Of a stretch of 64,000 nt of DNA, positions 1 to 12,418 are shown piece by piece (positions within the stretch are counted from its first letter, which is position 1; the number at the start of each line of letters is the position of its first letter). The notes beneath the pieces are model-generated. The model saw only the letters and a program-made list of their open reading frames with translations. It had not been told where the DNA came from and did no database searches. The stretch spans positions 4,512,839 to 4,576,838 of the forward strand of contig NC_018395.1 in NCBI RefSeq assembly GCF_000208865.1. Reading direction: 5' to 3'. A program made the position numbers and the translations under genes. This stretch comes from Neospora caninum Liverpool (lineage: Eukaryota; Apicomplexa; Conoidasida; Eucoccidiorida; Sarcocystidae).

Positions 1-1258
1 AAAGACGAAAAAGTGGCGAGTGCGAGACCGGAGAGATGACTTGAACGCGCGCGCTGCAGAGCACCGCACTATCATATTTCTAACCAGGGGATCGGTCTGT
101 AGCGCGACGTCCTCGAAGCTCGAGGAAGGGTGGAGTGTCTAAACACCCGCATCGTTCTTCTGAGCGTCATTTTCCACGTCGCGACCTGACGACGCCCGCG
201 GGGAAGAATTCACCAAACCGCCTTTTTTTGCAGGGAGTGGAGACGCTCGAGTCTCTCATCACCCCAAAAGAGTGGGGCTAGCGACGGTTTGGCACAGCGT
301 CGCCTGTTTGCGTTCCTTCGGTCGAAAGGGCCCCCAGAAAGCCCCGCAGCTTGCCACGCGAAACGCCAGTTGCGATTAAGTGTGTACGTACACCTGGCGC
401 GAGACCGGCTGAGGCAGAAAGACCGGACAGATGACCTTTTTCTCTTCGTTGTCCGAAGGAAACTCTCGCAAGAAGGCCAGTGGATGCACAGAGGAGCGAG
501 GCGGATGTTTCTCAATTCCGTCTTGCGTGAGGAAACGAAGAACAACTCGAGGCAGCAAATCGACGATACAGTCAAACGGTGTCTGTGCATGCGCGGGGGA
601 AAAACGCGAATTTCGCGGCTGCTTTATTTCCGCGCATGCATGCGAAAAGAAAAGAAACCAGAATCGAAAGAGAGACTTCACCTTCTGCTCGTCTTTAATT
701 GTTTCTTCTTCGCAATCAGGTGTTCTGTATCTCTTTTTTTAACACGGCCATCTATCGAGACGAAGCAGTCTGCAGGTTGTCGCTTTGACTGTTTCTCGCC
801 TCGAGGGACCAGCTTTTTTCGACAGTCAAATTCTCTTCGCCGACGCCACCACGTGGCATGTTTTTCCCTTCTTTTTCTTCTTCTGTTTTTTTTTTCGTGC
901 TTCTCTTTCCTCTTCTCCGTTTTCCTCTTTTTCTCTCTCCGTTTCTCCTTTTCGCTTTTCTCTCTTCTCCATCCTTTTCTTCCCTTCCTCTTCCCACCTG
1001 CAGGCCTCCCCAAAAGAGCCCACAGACGCGAGTGTCTCGGCACAGCGCCAACCTCTCTGGTTTCAGCTCTTCCTAGTTCCACTTGTTTTTTCCGGATCTG
1101 ACCTTTCCCCCTTCTCGCCTTCGAGTCACGAGGCCTGTTCGCCCCTTCTACATTCTCCGGCGCCGCGTTTCTCCTCAATTCCTTGTCTCTTCCCTTCTCT
1201 CTGGGCCGCTTCTCTCCACCGAGAAAAGACGGCGCTCCTCGACTTCTCCGTTTCCTCC
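1..1258. other. 5' flank and leader of ESF1
   Basis: I see no supported gene here. Several reading frames are open, but they are products of pyrimidine runs (about 855-1000, mostly T and C) or of their purine-rich complement, and they have no domain-like composition. The stretch probably holds the promoter and 5' untranslated region of the ESF1 gene that begins at 1259. A TGCATGC-type palindrome lies at 634-643. A gene ending just left of the window cannot be excluded. Confidence 0.5.
634..643. promoter_or_regulatory. TGCATGC-type palindrome upstream of ESF1
   Basis: The sequence reads GCATGCATGC. TGCATGC is a known over-represented promoter motif in Toxoplasma and is bound by some apicomplexan AP2 factors. 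Its place about 620 bases before the ESF1 start fits a promoter element. Similar copies sit in introns (near 5979, 9798 and 29063) and between genes (near 50683), so location alone does not prove function. Confidence 0.3.
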
Positions 1259-4200
1259 ATGGCTTCCGCGCCTGCAGGCACAGGGTCGGCAGACCCTCAG
1301 TCCGCCGCGTTCAGGAACAAGCGCAAGAAGAGAGACGGCGTGCGTGCGTCAAAGGACGTGGTAGCTTCTGCGCCCGGCTCTGCGTCTCCGGCCTCTGCCT
1401 CTCTGGCGCCCAAGAAGAAACACGACCCGCGCTTTTGTGCGCACGCGGATCGCCGCTTTTTGCTTGAGAAACTGCTTCCGTCCACCCAGCAAAGGCTCTC
1501 CTCAGGAGCGAAGAAGGCCGTCCAGGCGCCGGTCTCTCGCGGAAAGGAGAAAGATGGGAAACGCGTGAAAAAGGTCGAGGCGGGGGGTGTCGACGGAGAC
1601 GACCCCGACGAGGTGAAGGCGCGAGGCAGCCGAGGCGGGAGCGGAAAGGCGGAAGCAAATCACTCAGTTCGCGCCTCTCTAGCAACAAGTTGGGAAAATG
1701 ATGAACGGTTCTCAAGGATCTTCACGGACGACGCCTTCGCGAAGGGCGGCGCCATCGGGAAAGTCGACAAATTCGGCCGCAGCCTCGCAACAGAGAAAAA
1801 GAAAAAGAACGCCGGAGAGGCCACGCTTCTGAAAGGCAAAACAAAGCTGCAGAAAGGACGGAAAGCAATCGAAGAAGCGGAGGAAGACGAGGAAGAGGAA
1901 GACAAAGAGGAAGCAGACGAGGAGGAAGCAGACGAGGAGGAAGCAGACGAAGAGGAAGCAGACGAAGAGGAAGCAGACGAGGAGGACGCAGACGAAGAGG
2001 AAGAAGAGGAAGACGAGGAAGAGGAAGACGAGGAAGAGGTCGACTCGTCTTCTGAGAGTGAGGAAGATGCAGAAGAGGGTCCGTCTGTATGGGAGAAAGA
2101 CGACGATGACCTGGTTATGGTAAGACGCGTTGCTCCCAGGGTTGCCGGTTTTTTGGTGCCACTGCAGACCAGTGGTGACTCGTCTTCCAACGTTTCGGTT
2201 TCCTTTGTTCCTCGGGCGTGTGTCGCCCGCCCGATCCCCTCTTGCACACTTTTTCTGCGTCTGCTCGCGTTCATTTTGTTTCTTTGGCTGCAAACTCCTG
2301 GCTTCTTGTGTCCCGCCTCCTCAACCACCCTCCTGTGTGTGCTTCTCCTCCGTCCTCTCCCTCTGGCTGTCGTCAGCATTCCGCACTTGGTTTCTTCCCA
2401 AGTTCTTCCGGCCGTCTCACTTGCAGCCTGCCGTGCCTCGCCGAAACACAGATTCTCTCTCACCCTGACTGTGGGGTGTTTCGGTCGTTTGTGATACCTG
2501 TAATGATGTGGAGTACAAAGGTCATTGCAACTAAAAACCAAAGTTACAAGATGAAGTTAGATTTAGAGCACAACCCGATAAAAGACAAGGTGTCTTTGCT
2601 CAAGAAGTTGAAAGTATTCTTCTGCGGCTTTCGTCTCGGGTGTCCCGGCTCGTTTTTACGTGTGCAGGGCGAGGAGGCGTCGAGGCGGATTGCCGTGATG
2701 GGGCTCGAGTGGGAAAACGTTACCGCGAACGACTTGCTGCTCGTGTTCCGGTCCTTTGCGCGCGACTTCGCTGCGGGAGCGTCTTTCGGTTCGGCGAAGA
2801 AGGCGAAAGAAGAAACCGAACGCGCAGAAGCTCAGGGCCGGAGACCGCGAGGCACGCCCGAAACGATTGTACAGCGCGTCGCCATCTACCCTTCCGACTT
2901 CGGTCTTGAGCGCATGAAGATCGAAGCCGTGAAAGGGCCTTGCATTGTACGCGACAGAGACACAGCGTCTGCCCAGAGGCACTTTTTGATCCGCATCTGG
3001 AGCCAAGCGAGAGACGCGCGCACGCGCGTTTGCTCCCACTGTTTTCGAAACGTGTGCTGACGGCGGGAGCGTTGCCGCAGGCTCGGCTTTCCTTCGATTC
3101 CTCTTGCTCACACCCGGAATGAGCGTCGCTTCGCGCGCGCCTCTCTGGGCGCTTTCTTCTCCCTGGGGCGCGCCGGCGGTTGGCCTCGCGCTGTCGTCCC
3201 CTCCGTCGTTCGTTGCTGTCTCTTTCGCTACTTCTCTTTTTTTCTGATTTTCCTCTGTGTTTCTGCCTCTCGCGTCGCTGCCTCGCGCGTGATGTGTCGG
3301 CCCTCGTGTGCTCACGTGGCTTTCGTCAGACTGCATTGCTGCGCTCGCCTGCTCCTCTATGCGTTTCTCCAGGACTGGGAGAGCGTCGAGGGTCGCCGGA
3401 ACCGCATGCAAGCTGGCGGCGAGAGCTGCAGCCCAGACGAAGAGGAACAGGAAAACGCAGGGAGCGAGGAGAACGAAGAAGCGAATGGAAGTCAGGACGC
3501 GGGAGAAGCGACAGACTCCGAGAAAGGCGAGGATGACAAGAGCGAGAAGGAAGGAGACGATGGCGAAGCAACCGGCGACGAGGCAGGCTTCGATGGATCC
3601 TCAGACGATGACGAGGAGATGAAACCGACGGAGGAAGAAGAGATCCTTTACAATGAGGCCCTCCGAAAATACCAAAAAGAAAGATCAAGGTACGGCGCCA
3701 ATCGCTCTTGGTTTGCGTCGATATAGATAGGGCTACACAGTTCTCGATAGATAGAGATATACAGAGCGATCCAGATGGACAGAGATCGATATCGACAGGT
3801 ACAGATTGGATAGGCAGATGGGATAGGTAGATCTAAAAGCGTAGCAGGCTACAACAGGATGAACGTATATATATATATATATATAATGTTGTGGAGCTAC
3901 CGCAACCCTTTCATCGTCTCCCACGTTCGTTGGCTTCACGGTTGGTTCGAGTTCACACTAACGGGCCCCAGGATTGGGCTGTCGACGCCTGGTGGCAGTG
4001 TTTGCCTTTGTCTTTTCTGTTTCCCCCCTTTCCCACGTCTTTGCGTCCTTTGGGATCACGCGCCGGTGTACGTACACTTCCAAGTGTGCACTCTGCTCGC
4101 ATCCTCTGTAGCACCGAGTCTCTGTTCCGAACACTTTTATCATTTGTCGTTTGCATGCTCTTCTGTCCGCGTTCGTCCGCATGTTTGCGAGGTCGCCTTG

Positions 4201-7200
4201 TGTTGCCGTGTCGCGTGGACGCTACCGACGGCGCCTGCCGTTTTCTGTGCACGTCCCTTTCCAAATCTTGAAAGTCTGTCTGGCGCCTTGCGTTCTTTCT
4301 CTCTCGCTGCATGCGCCTGTGAGTTCCGGTCCCCGACTTTCATCCGCGCTCGCAGAAAGCTCGCGTCGGCAGAGAATACTTTATCCCGAGGAAATCGAAC
4401 CAGGACTAGTCGATTTCGTTCGTTTCCTAAGTGTATCAGCAGCGTCTTTCACTCAGAGCACATACTGCGCCTACAGACACTTGACGCCAAGGCATTTTGG
4501 AACAGTGTTCTCTCCCCGAGTGGTGGTTCTTTTTTCGCAAACAGGTACTACTACGCCGTCGTCGAATTCGACTCCGTCGCCTCGGCGAAATTTTTCTACG
4601 ACGAGTTGGACGGCTGCGATATTGTGAGGTTTCTCTCCAACCCCGAAGCGTTGCCTGCGATTTTTAGCCAATCTCCTTCTTTTCCGCCTTTTCTCTCCCG
4701 ATGGAGGCGCCTCACTTGAGTGGTTTTCGCCCGCTTCGCCGCCTATCCGATGGCTGCGATGCTCGCCTTCACTGTCCCTTCTCAGCACGGCACGCCTCTT
4801 CTCTCTCGTCCTTTATTTTCTCTTCATCTTCTCCCGCGTCATGTATTTCGGCGTCTTTTGTCTCTTTGTCCTACGCGGTTGCTGTTGCGGGCCTTCTCGT
4901 TGTCCTTTTCCTGCTTCCCTCCTTTCTCGGCCTTCGCTTCTCTTTTGCTTGTGGGGCGGCTGCGATTGCCAAATTGGCCGCGAGGGGTTAGTGCGACGCG
5001 TGTTTCCATTCGCGCGTTCTCCCTCCGCGACTTTCGGTGGGGCTGCTTGACACCCGCGTTCGGCACGGGTCGCTCCTTCTTCCTCTTTCCTCTCCTCCCC
5101 TTTCCCTCTCTTTCCTCTCCTCCCCTTCCCCTCTCTTTCTGATGCCTCGCCTTTCCCTCTCTTTCCTCTCCTCCCCTTTCCCTCTCTTTCTGATGCGTCG
5201 CTCCTTCTTCCTCTTTCCTCTCCTCCCCTTCCCCTCTCTTTCTGATGCCTCGCCTTTCCCTCTCTTTCCTCTCCTCCCCTTTCCCTCTCTTTCTGATGCG
5301 TCGCTCCTTCTTCCTCTTTCCTCTCCTCCCCTTCCCCTCTCTTTCTGATGCCTCGCCTTCCCCTCTCTTTCCTCTACTCCCCTTTCCCTCTCTTTCTGAT
5401 GCGTCGCTCCTTCTTCCTCTTTCCTCTCCTCCCCTTCCCCTCTCTTTCTGATGCCTCGCCTTCCCCGTCTTTTCTTTCCTCTTGTCGCGCCACAGCGGCC
5501 TTTCTGCCGCACACTACGCGGCACCGCGCAGGTGTGCATGCGATCCCCAGAGCCCATTTTCTCGCCGTTTGTGTTTCCTCTCTGCAGTCCTTCGCGCTTG
5601 ACGGCCTCGACCTTCGCTTCATCCCCGACGACCTCGAGTTCCCGCACTCCCCCACCTCTGTGTCCACGCTCTCTGCGCAAAAAGGCGAAGAAGGCCGCCT
5701 CGCCGACGAGGCTGCTCTCCTCCGCTACGAGCCGCCGCCTGCGGCTAGCACCGCTCTCCGACACAGCCGCGTCAAGTGCACGTGGGACGAAACGCCGATG
5801 GAACGCACGAAAATGCTCACTCGCAGGTGAGACTCTCTGGAGCCTGCAACTCACACACACGCACATGGCAAAACCCCTTTCTGTTCCGTTCGCGAGAAAA
5901 GAGGACCAACCGCCACCCACGCGTCTGGCCATGCACGTCCGGATAGAGGGAAGATGCCTGCACACGCGCACCCCTTCGTGCATGCATGCGGCCAGACCAT
6001 TGTCACAATACATGTAGATAGTCATATCTATATAACTATATATACATATATATACATCAATCTATATATACATATACATATCTATATATATACATATATA
6101 CCTATCTGCATATATATATGAATATATATATATATATATATATGCATGTATATGTACTGGTTTGTATGATTTGGGGGCCTCTGGAGTCTGCTGTAGGGGT
6201 TGGCTGCCCCAAGCATTGTTCAGCTACTTTCTGTGCTTCCTTTGTGTCTCTCAGATTTACAGAGAAGGAGCTGAGAGATCTCGACCTCAAAGAGTACCTC
6301 GCGTCCTCCTCTTCGTCCGAAGACGAGTCAAGCGGTCCAGACGGGCGGCGATGGAAGTTGACGGAGTCGAATCTCCAGGCGTACCGACGCCAGCTTCTCG
6401 GAGTGAGTCCGTGGTGTGGTTTGCAGGTTTTGCGCCTTGGTTTTCCGTCCAGCGTTTTCTCTCTTCTGGGTTGCCCTCCATTGCCGCTGAATTGTGGACA
6501 ACGCCGACGCATTGACGCGGCAGTCACTCTGTCAAGATTTTTTCCTCCCACAGCGCTTCCCGGTTAAGAGGAGACAAACAACCGCCAAGGAAAAGCCGGC
6601 GAACGAGAGAGAAAGCGAAAGCGTTTCTGCCCCGCCTTCGTCACCTAAAGATGAAAGTGATTGACTGTCCTTACTCAGTGTGGCGTCACACAAACGCCCA
6701 GTCCCTCGCGTGCAGGTGTCTCCGTAGGCCTCTTTATAGTTAGATGTGTAAACCCCGTGCATGTACATTTATATACCCTACGCCCGTTACGTATTCATCT
6801 CTGTAGATAATTGAAAATATGGATGTAGTTCCAATTCTCCTTCCACAATGTTCACGTTGGGTTTTTCTGGACTTTCACCATATCCGCTCGCTCTCTCTCT
6901 TCATCCTCAAACGCGTTTTCTGGGAAACGTATTTCCCGCACTCACCCGGTGTTTGCGCTGGAGAAGGCTGCGACTTCGGGTTTTGCGTCCGCCGTTTGTC
7001 CTTTCTGATCTCGCTTTCGAGTGCTGTCTCGGGTGCGCTCTGCAGGACGCGGCTGACTTGTCTTCAGACAGCGAGAACGACGCCTCGGAGGACGAGTCAG
7101 AGGGCCCGGGCGCCTCTCGACAGCCTGCCTCGAAGTTGCAAATCAGCTTCGAAGGCGAGTTGGAAGCTTTCGGCCTCTCAGCCGACGAGGCCGAGACCGA

Positions 7201-7562
7201 CAGACCCGACGGCATCACCGAAGGGTGAGGCGAGAGCGCCGACGCAATGGCGCGTGGCCGCTGAAAAAGCTGATCTCCTGGGATTCGTTTCGCTTGCTCT
7301 TTTTTGCTCTTCTTCATGAACTTCTGCGCCGACTCTTTTCATGCCGTTTGGCAGACGCTCATGCGCGTTTTTGCGTACAGTGTGCCAGGCGATGCTTCCT
7401 CAAACACAAGGCAAACGCCTCTCTCTCCTGGTGAACTATCCTGTACCGGAACGTGTGTATACTCGCATGCCTTCATACACCGTATATATATATATATATA
7501 TGTCGATATATAGATATATACACAGTTCTATGTATATATGCAAGTGCATGCATATCTGCGCC

Positions 7563-7594
<32 letters not shown>

Positions 7595-7879
7595 TGTTGT
7601 TTGTCGGTGTCATTGCGCAAGATTTCGCGTGTGTGGTGTTGGTGTTTTCGGCTCGAGCTGTGCATTGCACAGAACGAGAGTTGTAACAAACAGTTATTAT
7701 TTGTGATTCGCTCATGTCTCTTTGAAGCGACGAGAAAGCCTGGGAGGCGTATGTACACCGGAGCAAGAAGAAAGAGAAGGAACAACGAAAGCGCGAAGCA
7801 CGAAAGGTATGTCCTTCCCTTCAGAACAACGCTCCCCAGCAGATTAGCGATAGACAGAATTCAAAGGCAAAATGCGTAT

Positions 7880-7921
<42 letters not shown>

Positions 7922-9766
7922 GTCTGTGTGCGCGTGTCCGTGCGTCTGTGATCCCGTCGGTGACGCGATCCGTAGTTTCGACGTTCGGAATTAGGAGTGG
8001 CAGTAGAGACAAATTCGATTTGTCTTTGCCGTGTCTCAAGTTCGTTATGTTGAGATTCGTCTTCGCAGCCGTCGATTCTGTGCGCGTGGCCACATTGTCC
8101 AGTTGCAGGTAGCTCGCGTGGAACTAAGCGGGACGTCTCGCGATTCCTGCTTTTGTCTCTGTGGACACAGGTTCCTGTTTCGTTTCAGTGCCTTCCCCCC
8201 TCTCTCCCTATCTCCCTCCTCCCCTCTCTTCTCGAATCTCTGCTCTTCGCCTCGTGTCCTTCCCTGTCAAGCATCGGAGTGTACTGCGCTGTTTTTGCAT
8301 TCAATTTCTTTCCTCGCCTTTCCCAGGAAAAGCCCAAGGCATAGACCAGACGACTACTTTTTCTCTCGTTTGTTGCGCGCACCCTGCGGTCTTTTCTCTG
8401 CCTCACAGAGACGAACTCTGGAGGTCCACGCTCGCCCTTCTCTCCTCTCGCGTTCCGTCTCCCGGTTTTTCCTTTGCTTTGCTGCCGGGGCGTCCTCTCT
8501 GCGCGCGTTGGAGGCTACAGCCCCATCTTTGTCCATCCTGCATTTTTTTCATCTCGCGTTTTTTCTTCTCGTTTTCAGTTTGAGGCTGCCCGCGCCGCAG
8601 CCGACGAAGAGGACGACGCGGACGAGGACGAGGAAGGACAAGCAAAGAGGACAGAAGGCCAGCAGCGGCGAGACCGCCGCGAGCGAGGCAAGAAGGTAGG
8701 TCGAGGGAGGGAGGGCGCGTTTGTTACTGCATGCGCCATGTCGCGTTTTTCTTGCTTGTCGTCACGAAGTGTGTTGTGAACCGCCTTGTCGCTGCGATAT
8801 TCAAGCCGGCAAGCATCATTTCGGCGACAAGATGGTGCATCTATCTCCAGTCGTTTTTTGAAAGGAGGCTCAACTGCAGTGTGCCTTGCACGGATCGGTT
8901 TCCAGTCTCGTGGCCGTTTGTATCTTGCTCGGCTTTTACGAGCTTTTCCCTTCAACACAGCCCCATTGTCTGTGCTGCGTTTTCTCTGATCATCCTGTTC
9001 TCGCCTGCCGTGGGTGTTCGCTTTCTCCACGTGTGCTCCGCCTTTTCTCTCCGTTCGTCCACCGAGGACTGCGTCGTTCCGCCCGTTCGTTTCCACCGTA
9101 TTTACACGTTTCTGTTAATCTCCAGCTCACACGTCCGGTCTCGGCTTCGTCTCGTGCGTTGTCGTGCGCAGACTCTCTTTCTCTTGAGCATCGCTTGTCC
9201 CTCCTTTCTCTTTCTTCTGGCCTTTTTCTTGCCTTGTCGTTTTCTCTCCTGAGCTCTCTCTCCACCCTTTTCCACTGTCTCCTCCAACCTGTCCTTGAGT
9301 CGCGTGCTGTTCCCTCTCTTCGCCCTGCGATCTTTTCGTCCTTCCCGTGCACGTACGGTGCTTTGCAAACACATCCCCCCTCAGCGCTCTCTTCCGTTGC
9401 TTCGTCGCTCATGTCGCCTCTCATGTCTTTTCGTTTTCTGCGTTTTTCCTTGGCATGTCTCCTCTCAGTTTCCCCTCTTCTCCGGCGCAGTCTCCAGCGA
9501 CGAGGCCCCGTCCTCGCAGGACGAAGACTTTGACGGGGAACACGTCGAATCACAGATCCTCCCACGAAGGCAGGCCAAGCAAGCCGCCGTCTCGATGAAA
9601 TCGAAAGGCGCGAAAAAAAGTGCAGAGAAGAAAGACGACGCCTCAGCGCAAAGCAAACACAAAAAGGAAGACGCCACGAAGGCAGAGCTCGAGCTTCTCA
9701 CACTTGGACATGATGAGGTAAGACAAGCAATGTAGATATATATAGGTGTATGAAGGCGGCCGCGAA

Positions 9767-9797
<31 letters not shown>

Positions 9798-11199
9798 TGC
9801 ATGCATGTGCATGCACTTGTGTGTGTGTGTGTGTATGTGCAGTGGTAGATGCAGACGTAGATCAATTGTTTGAGGTTTAAAAATAAGAGTGGTATCTAGA
9901 GTAGCCTCCCCGCGTTCTGCTTTGTGGCGAAGCGTTTGGCGGCCTTTTGCACTTGCGCGTGCTGTTCTCTCTCCACGGTGTCGCGCCTTCTTAAGCCTTT
10001 TATCCATCGACTTCTCTTCAGTGTGCAATGTCTCCTTCGTCGCGGCTCTCTGCCCCGCTTCCGCTCCTCGTTTTTGCCAGTCTTCACTTCAGACATGCAC
10101 TCGTTCACTCTGTCTCTGTGTTGCCACTCTCTATCCGCTGGGCAAGCAGTCGTCGCTTCCAGTTTTCGCTTCTCTCGACGTCCGGGGTTCTCGCCGATCT
10201 GGGCGAGAGCGTCGCTGTGAAGACTGCGCTTTCGGAATGAATCTGTGGATGGAGAGGTCCAGCGGAAAAGAAAACCAGCAGAGAAGAGAGTGACCGACAA
10301 TGGAGCTAACCCGAGCCTTTGGAGATGTCTGTGTGTGTGGGCTCTCAGGAAACGCGGCGGCACTTCGATTTGCGTGACGAACTGCTCAGTCGCCCGAGCA
10401 AGAGAAAAGCGAAGAAAATGAAACGCATGCGCGAGCAGGAGCCTGAGGCGGGTCCGACGGAAGCGTCCTCGTTCAAGGTACCAAAGCGTAGAAAAAGCAT
10501 TCGCATCTTGGTTTCCCGTTTCCCTTCCGTCTGCTCCCACGCTGTCCTCCCAAGAGTCAGCCTCGTGTATAAGGCGAACCCGTTCCAGGCCTGCGGGAGG
10601 GGGGGGAGGGCGCGCCTGTACGCGGCTTCGACAAACGCCAGCGAGTTTTCTCTTTCCAATGTCTCTCTTTTGCGTCTCTTTTCCCTTCCAGATCGACGTT
10701 GACGACGACCGCTTCTCGCGCCTGTTCTCGAATCCGGAATTCGCCATCGATCCCACGAATCCAAATTTCAAGGTAGGCTCTTTTGCTTCCCAGAGCCCCT
10801 CACAGCTGTCGCATCTCATCGCTTCCAAGGGCTCCCGCCTGCGTGGAGAGGGGAAGTGACCAATCGTTTCCTCCTGCGTGCGTGTCTGCCTCGTGACTGT
10901 GCTTTCAGAAAACTGCGGCGACTGACGAACTCCTCCGAGTGAAGCGCATGCGCAGCTCCAAGCTCCAGTTCGCCCACCTCAAAGCCGCCAAACGGGCGGC
11001 TGTCTCTGGCGCGGAAGCTGCGGAGACGAAGTCGAAAGGCGGCGACGCGGCGGGGAGTCGCGCCGCTGGGGAGGTCCGAGGGGCTCTAAAACCGGCTTCT
11101 CTCGGCGTTTCACAATCAGGATCTGAAAAGGCAGGGAAGGGGAAGGCGGCGAAGCAGAAAGGAAAGGGATTCACGCTGTTCGCCAATAACCCCCGGTAG
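1259..11199 (+). CDS. ESF1: ESF1-like pre-rRNA processing factor (NUC153 domain)
   Basis: Thirteen exons join in phase: 1259-2119, 2668-2946, 3373-3689, 4545-4623, 5588-5826, 6255-6402, 7046-7224, 7728-7806, 8579-8695, 9469-9717, 10349-10477, 10692-10772, 10909-11199 (3048 nt, 1015 residues). ESF1 is a nucleolar protein needed for 18S rRNA maturation in the small-subunit processome. Visible ESF1 hallmarks are RIAVMGLEWENV and VAIYPSDFGLERM in exon 2, YYYAVVEFDSVASAKFFYDE in exon 4, LDLRFIPDDLEF in exon 5, the KCTWDETP block, and the C-terminal NUC153 motif DDRFSRLFSNPEFAIDPTNP in exon 12. A DERFSRIF stretch precedes the conserved region. Exon 1 has a long Glu/Asp repeat and the tail is Lys-rich, as usual for nucleolar proteins. 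The start is the first in-frame ATG. The exon 10 acceptor at 9469 was chosen because a nearby CAG at 9490 breaks phase. The exon 2 to 3 junction is the least certain. Confidence 0.93.
1870..2040 (+). repeat. Acidic coding repeat in ESF1 exon 1
   Basis: Degenerate GAGGAAGCAGAC-type units encode a run of Glu and Asp with the unit E-E-A-D, about residues 205-260 of the protein. Acidic tracts are common in nucleolar proteins. The unit is nearly perfect over several copies, which suggests recent slippage, so its length may vary between strains. The opposite strand gives a spurious poly-Ser frame. Confidence 0.85.
3866..3885. repeat. (TA)n microsatellite in ESF1 intron 3
   Basis: Pure alternating TA for 20 bases within the third intron. 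It is preceded by GATA-rich sequence (about 3722-3840), also simple-sequence in character. No function is implied; it is a likely polymorphic marker. Confidence 0.9.
5064..5466. repeat. 103-bp pyrimidine-rich minisatellite in ESF1 intron 4
   Basis: The word GATGCCTCGCC recurs at 5141, 5244, 5347 and 5450, exactly 103 bases apart. A companion word GATGCGTCGCTCC recurs at 5193, 5296 and 5399 with the same spacing. Each unit is two related half-units of C/T runs. The whole array is almost pure pyrimidine on the plus strand. It lies inside the intron between 4623 and 5588. Copies are nearly identical, so copy number may vary. Mirror-like polypyrimidine tracts can form triplex DNA, an inference only. 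Confidence 0.93.
6003..6146. repeat. TA-rich microsatellite in ESF1 intron 5
   Basis: Interrupted TATATA and TATACA runs, including a pure TA stretch near 6122-6143, within the intron between 5826 and 6255. It is followed by a TGCATG word. Confidence 0.85.
7483..7589. repeat. Paired TA microsatellites in ESF1 intron 7
   Basis: Two pure TA runs, 7483-7501 and 7563-7589, are separated by TA-rich sequence with a GCATGCATA word between them. Both lie in the intron between 7224 and 7728. Confidence 0.88.
7882..7916. repeat. (TA)n microsatellite in ESF1 intron 8
   Basis: An uninterrupted TA run of about 34 bases in the intron between 7806 and 8579, among the longest pure TA runs in the window. 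Confidence 0.9.
9767..9834. repeat. (TA)n plus (GT)n microsatellite in ESF1 intron 10
   Basis: A TA run (9767-9794) is followed by TGCATGCATGTGCATGCA (about 9798-9815) and then a GT run (about 9819-9834). All lie in the intron between 9717 and 10349. Such compound repeats are probably slippage products. Confidence 0.85.
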
Positions 11200-12418
11200 A
11201 AGGCGAGGCTTGCGAAGATCAACGCGACGCATGCAGGGACGCGTGGACTTAAAACCGGGTCAGGGGGTAGAGTGAACGTGTGTTGGAAAAAGACAGCGCC
11301 TCTTCTGTCTCTGCATCTTCTCATTCCCTTGCACGTTTCGTGGCGGCCCTCAAGCTCGTCTACGCTGTGGTCCTCGGGGCGCCGTGTTCAGGGCTTGTTC
11401 TTTCCCGGTTTCGGTTTGTTTTCTCCGTCGAGTTGCAGCTGCAGATTCTGGCGACCTCGTGCCTTCTGTTCGTCTGTGCTGTCTGGTAAATTCGTCTCTT
11501 TGCTCAAAAGCGCCTGTCCAGAAATGCAGAAGTCTGCCAAACCGAAAAGAGCGAGACAAGGGAGATACACTCTCGCATCTCAAGCGGACCCTCTCCGGGA
11601 GAGCACATGGTTATCTTTGCAGCCAGGCATGCCGATCCACGAGCTCGCCTCTTGTCAAACCTGGCCTCTTCCTGCACGCTGCAACGCGCCAAGGTGTTTC
11701 TTGCCTGGCTACATTTCTTTCTCCCTAAAACATGCACTCGGGAGTCAGCTTTCTCTCGGCGCCTCTGTATCTCACAAGCGCTGAAGTGCGGTGCGTGGCT
11801 GCGAACAGGAAGGTAGCAAGTCGCGAGGGACAGCGGCAAAAGAAAAGCCGTGTTCTGCACTTTTTGCGAACTGCTTTGCGAACGAGCGGCAACACGGTGT
11901 GACACACACAGGCAGGATTCAGAAACAACTCCTGAAGAAGGGAAAAAGAGTTCTGACACACGCGTTTTGTCCGCTCACATGTCACTTTACATGGAGGCAC
12001 TCTCGTTACCGACGTGTGTATACAGTTACACGTCTTTATATACACGTAGGTTTCAATACGCAGACGGAGATGGCCTTGCCACATGATCTTGCAGAGACAT
12101 CCCCAGCCGTTTCTGTTGTCACTCCCGCATGCTGAGAAGGTATGCGGCATATGTGGAAGGGTTGAGGCCGAGCCTTTCGAGATGCTCATCGCGTCAGTCT
12201 CGCCGTCCGTATCCTTGCTTTTCTTCCACGATGCCACTATCGGTCCTGGACTCTGTGCCTGTTTCTTTCCGTGGCGCGGTGCGAACAAAGGCTCCTCGTC
12301 GACTTTCTGCCTCCCCAGCCCTAACGCTTCTTCCCGAGACTCGCCTCTCTGTATCTCTTTCTCGCTCTTTTTGCCTTTCTCTCTCTTCCTCTTTCTCTCT
12401 GTGGCTGTTTATCGTCTC
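11200..12418. other. Convergent intergenic region
   Basis: This lies between the ESF1 stop (plus strand) and the stop of the minus-strand coiled-coil gene, so it should hold both 3' untranslated regions. Several frames of 60-190 codons are open on both strands, but none shows a recognisable domain. A plus-strand frame that starts in this gap and continues through exon 4 of the coiled-coil gene is only its complement. I see no gene. Confidence 0.5.

Noticed and set aside
289..1101. 270-codon plus-strand frame before ESF1
   Set aside because: It runs through T/C-rich leader sequence, giving a Phe/Leu/Ser-rich translation with no domain. The ESF1 frame has its own first ATG at 1259.
1660..2541. 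Minus-strand frame encoding a long Ser/Ala run
   Set aside because: It is the complement of the Glu/Asp repeat in ESF1 exon 1.
5064..5466. Regular spaced repeats that could suggest a CRISPR array
   Set aside because: Spacing is 103 bases with no unique spacers, it sits in an intron, and the genome is eukaryotic.
4988..6025. 345-codon minus-strand frame with Arg/Lys/Glu repeats
   Set aside because: It is the purine complement of the ESF1 intron 4 minisatellite and exon 5. Repeats of this kind remain open in several frames by composition.
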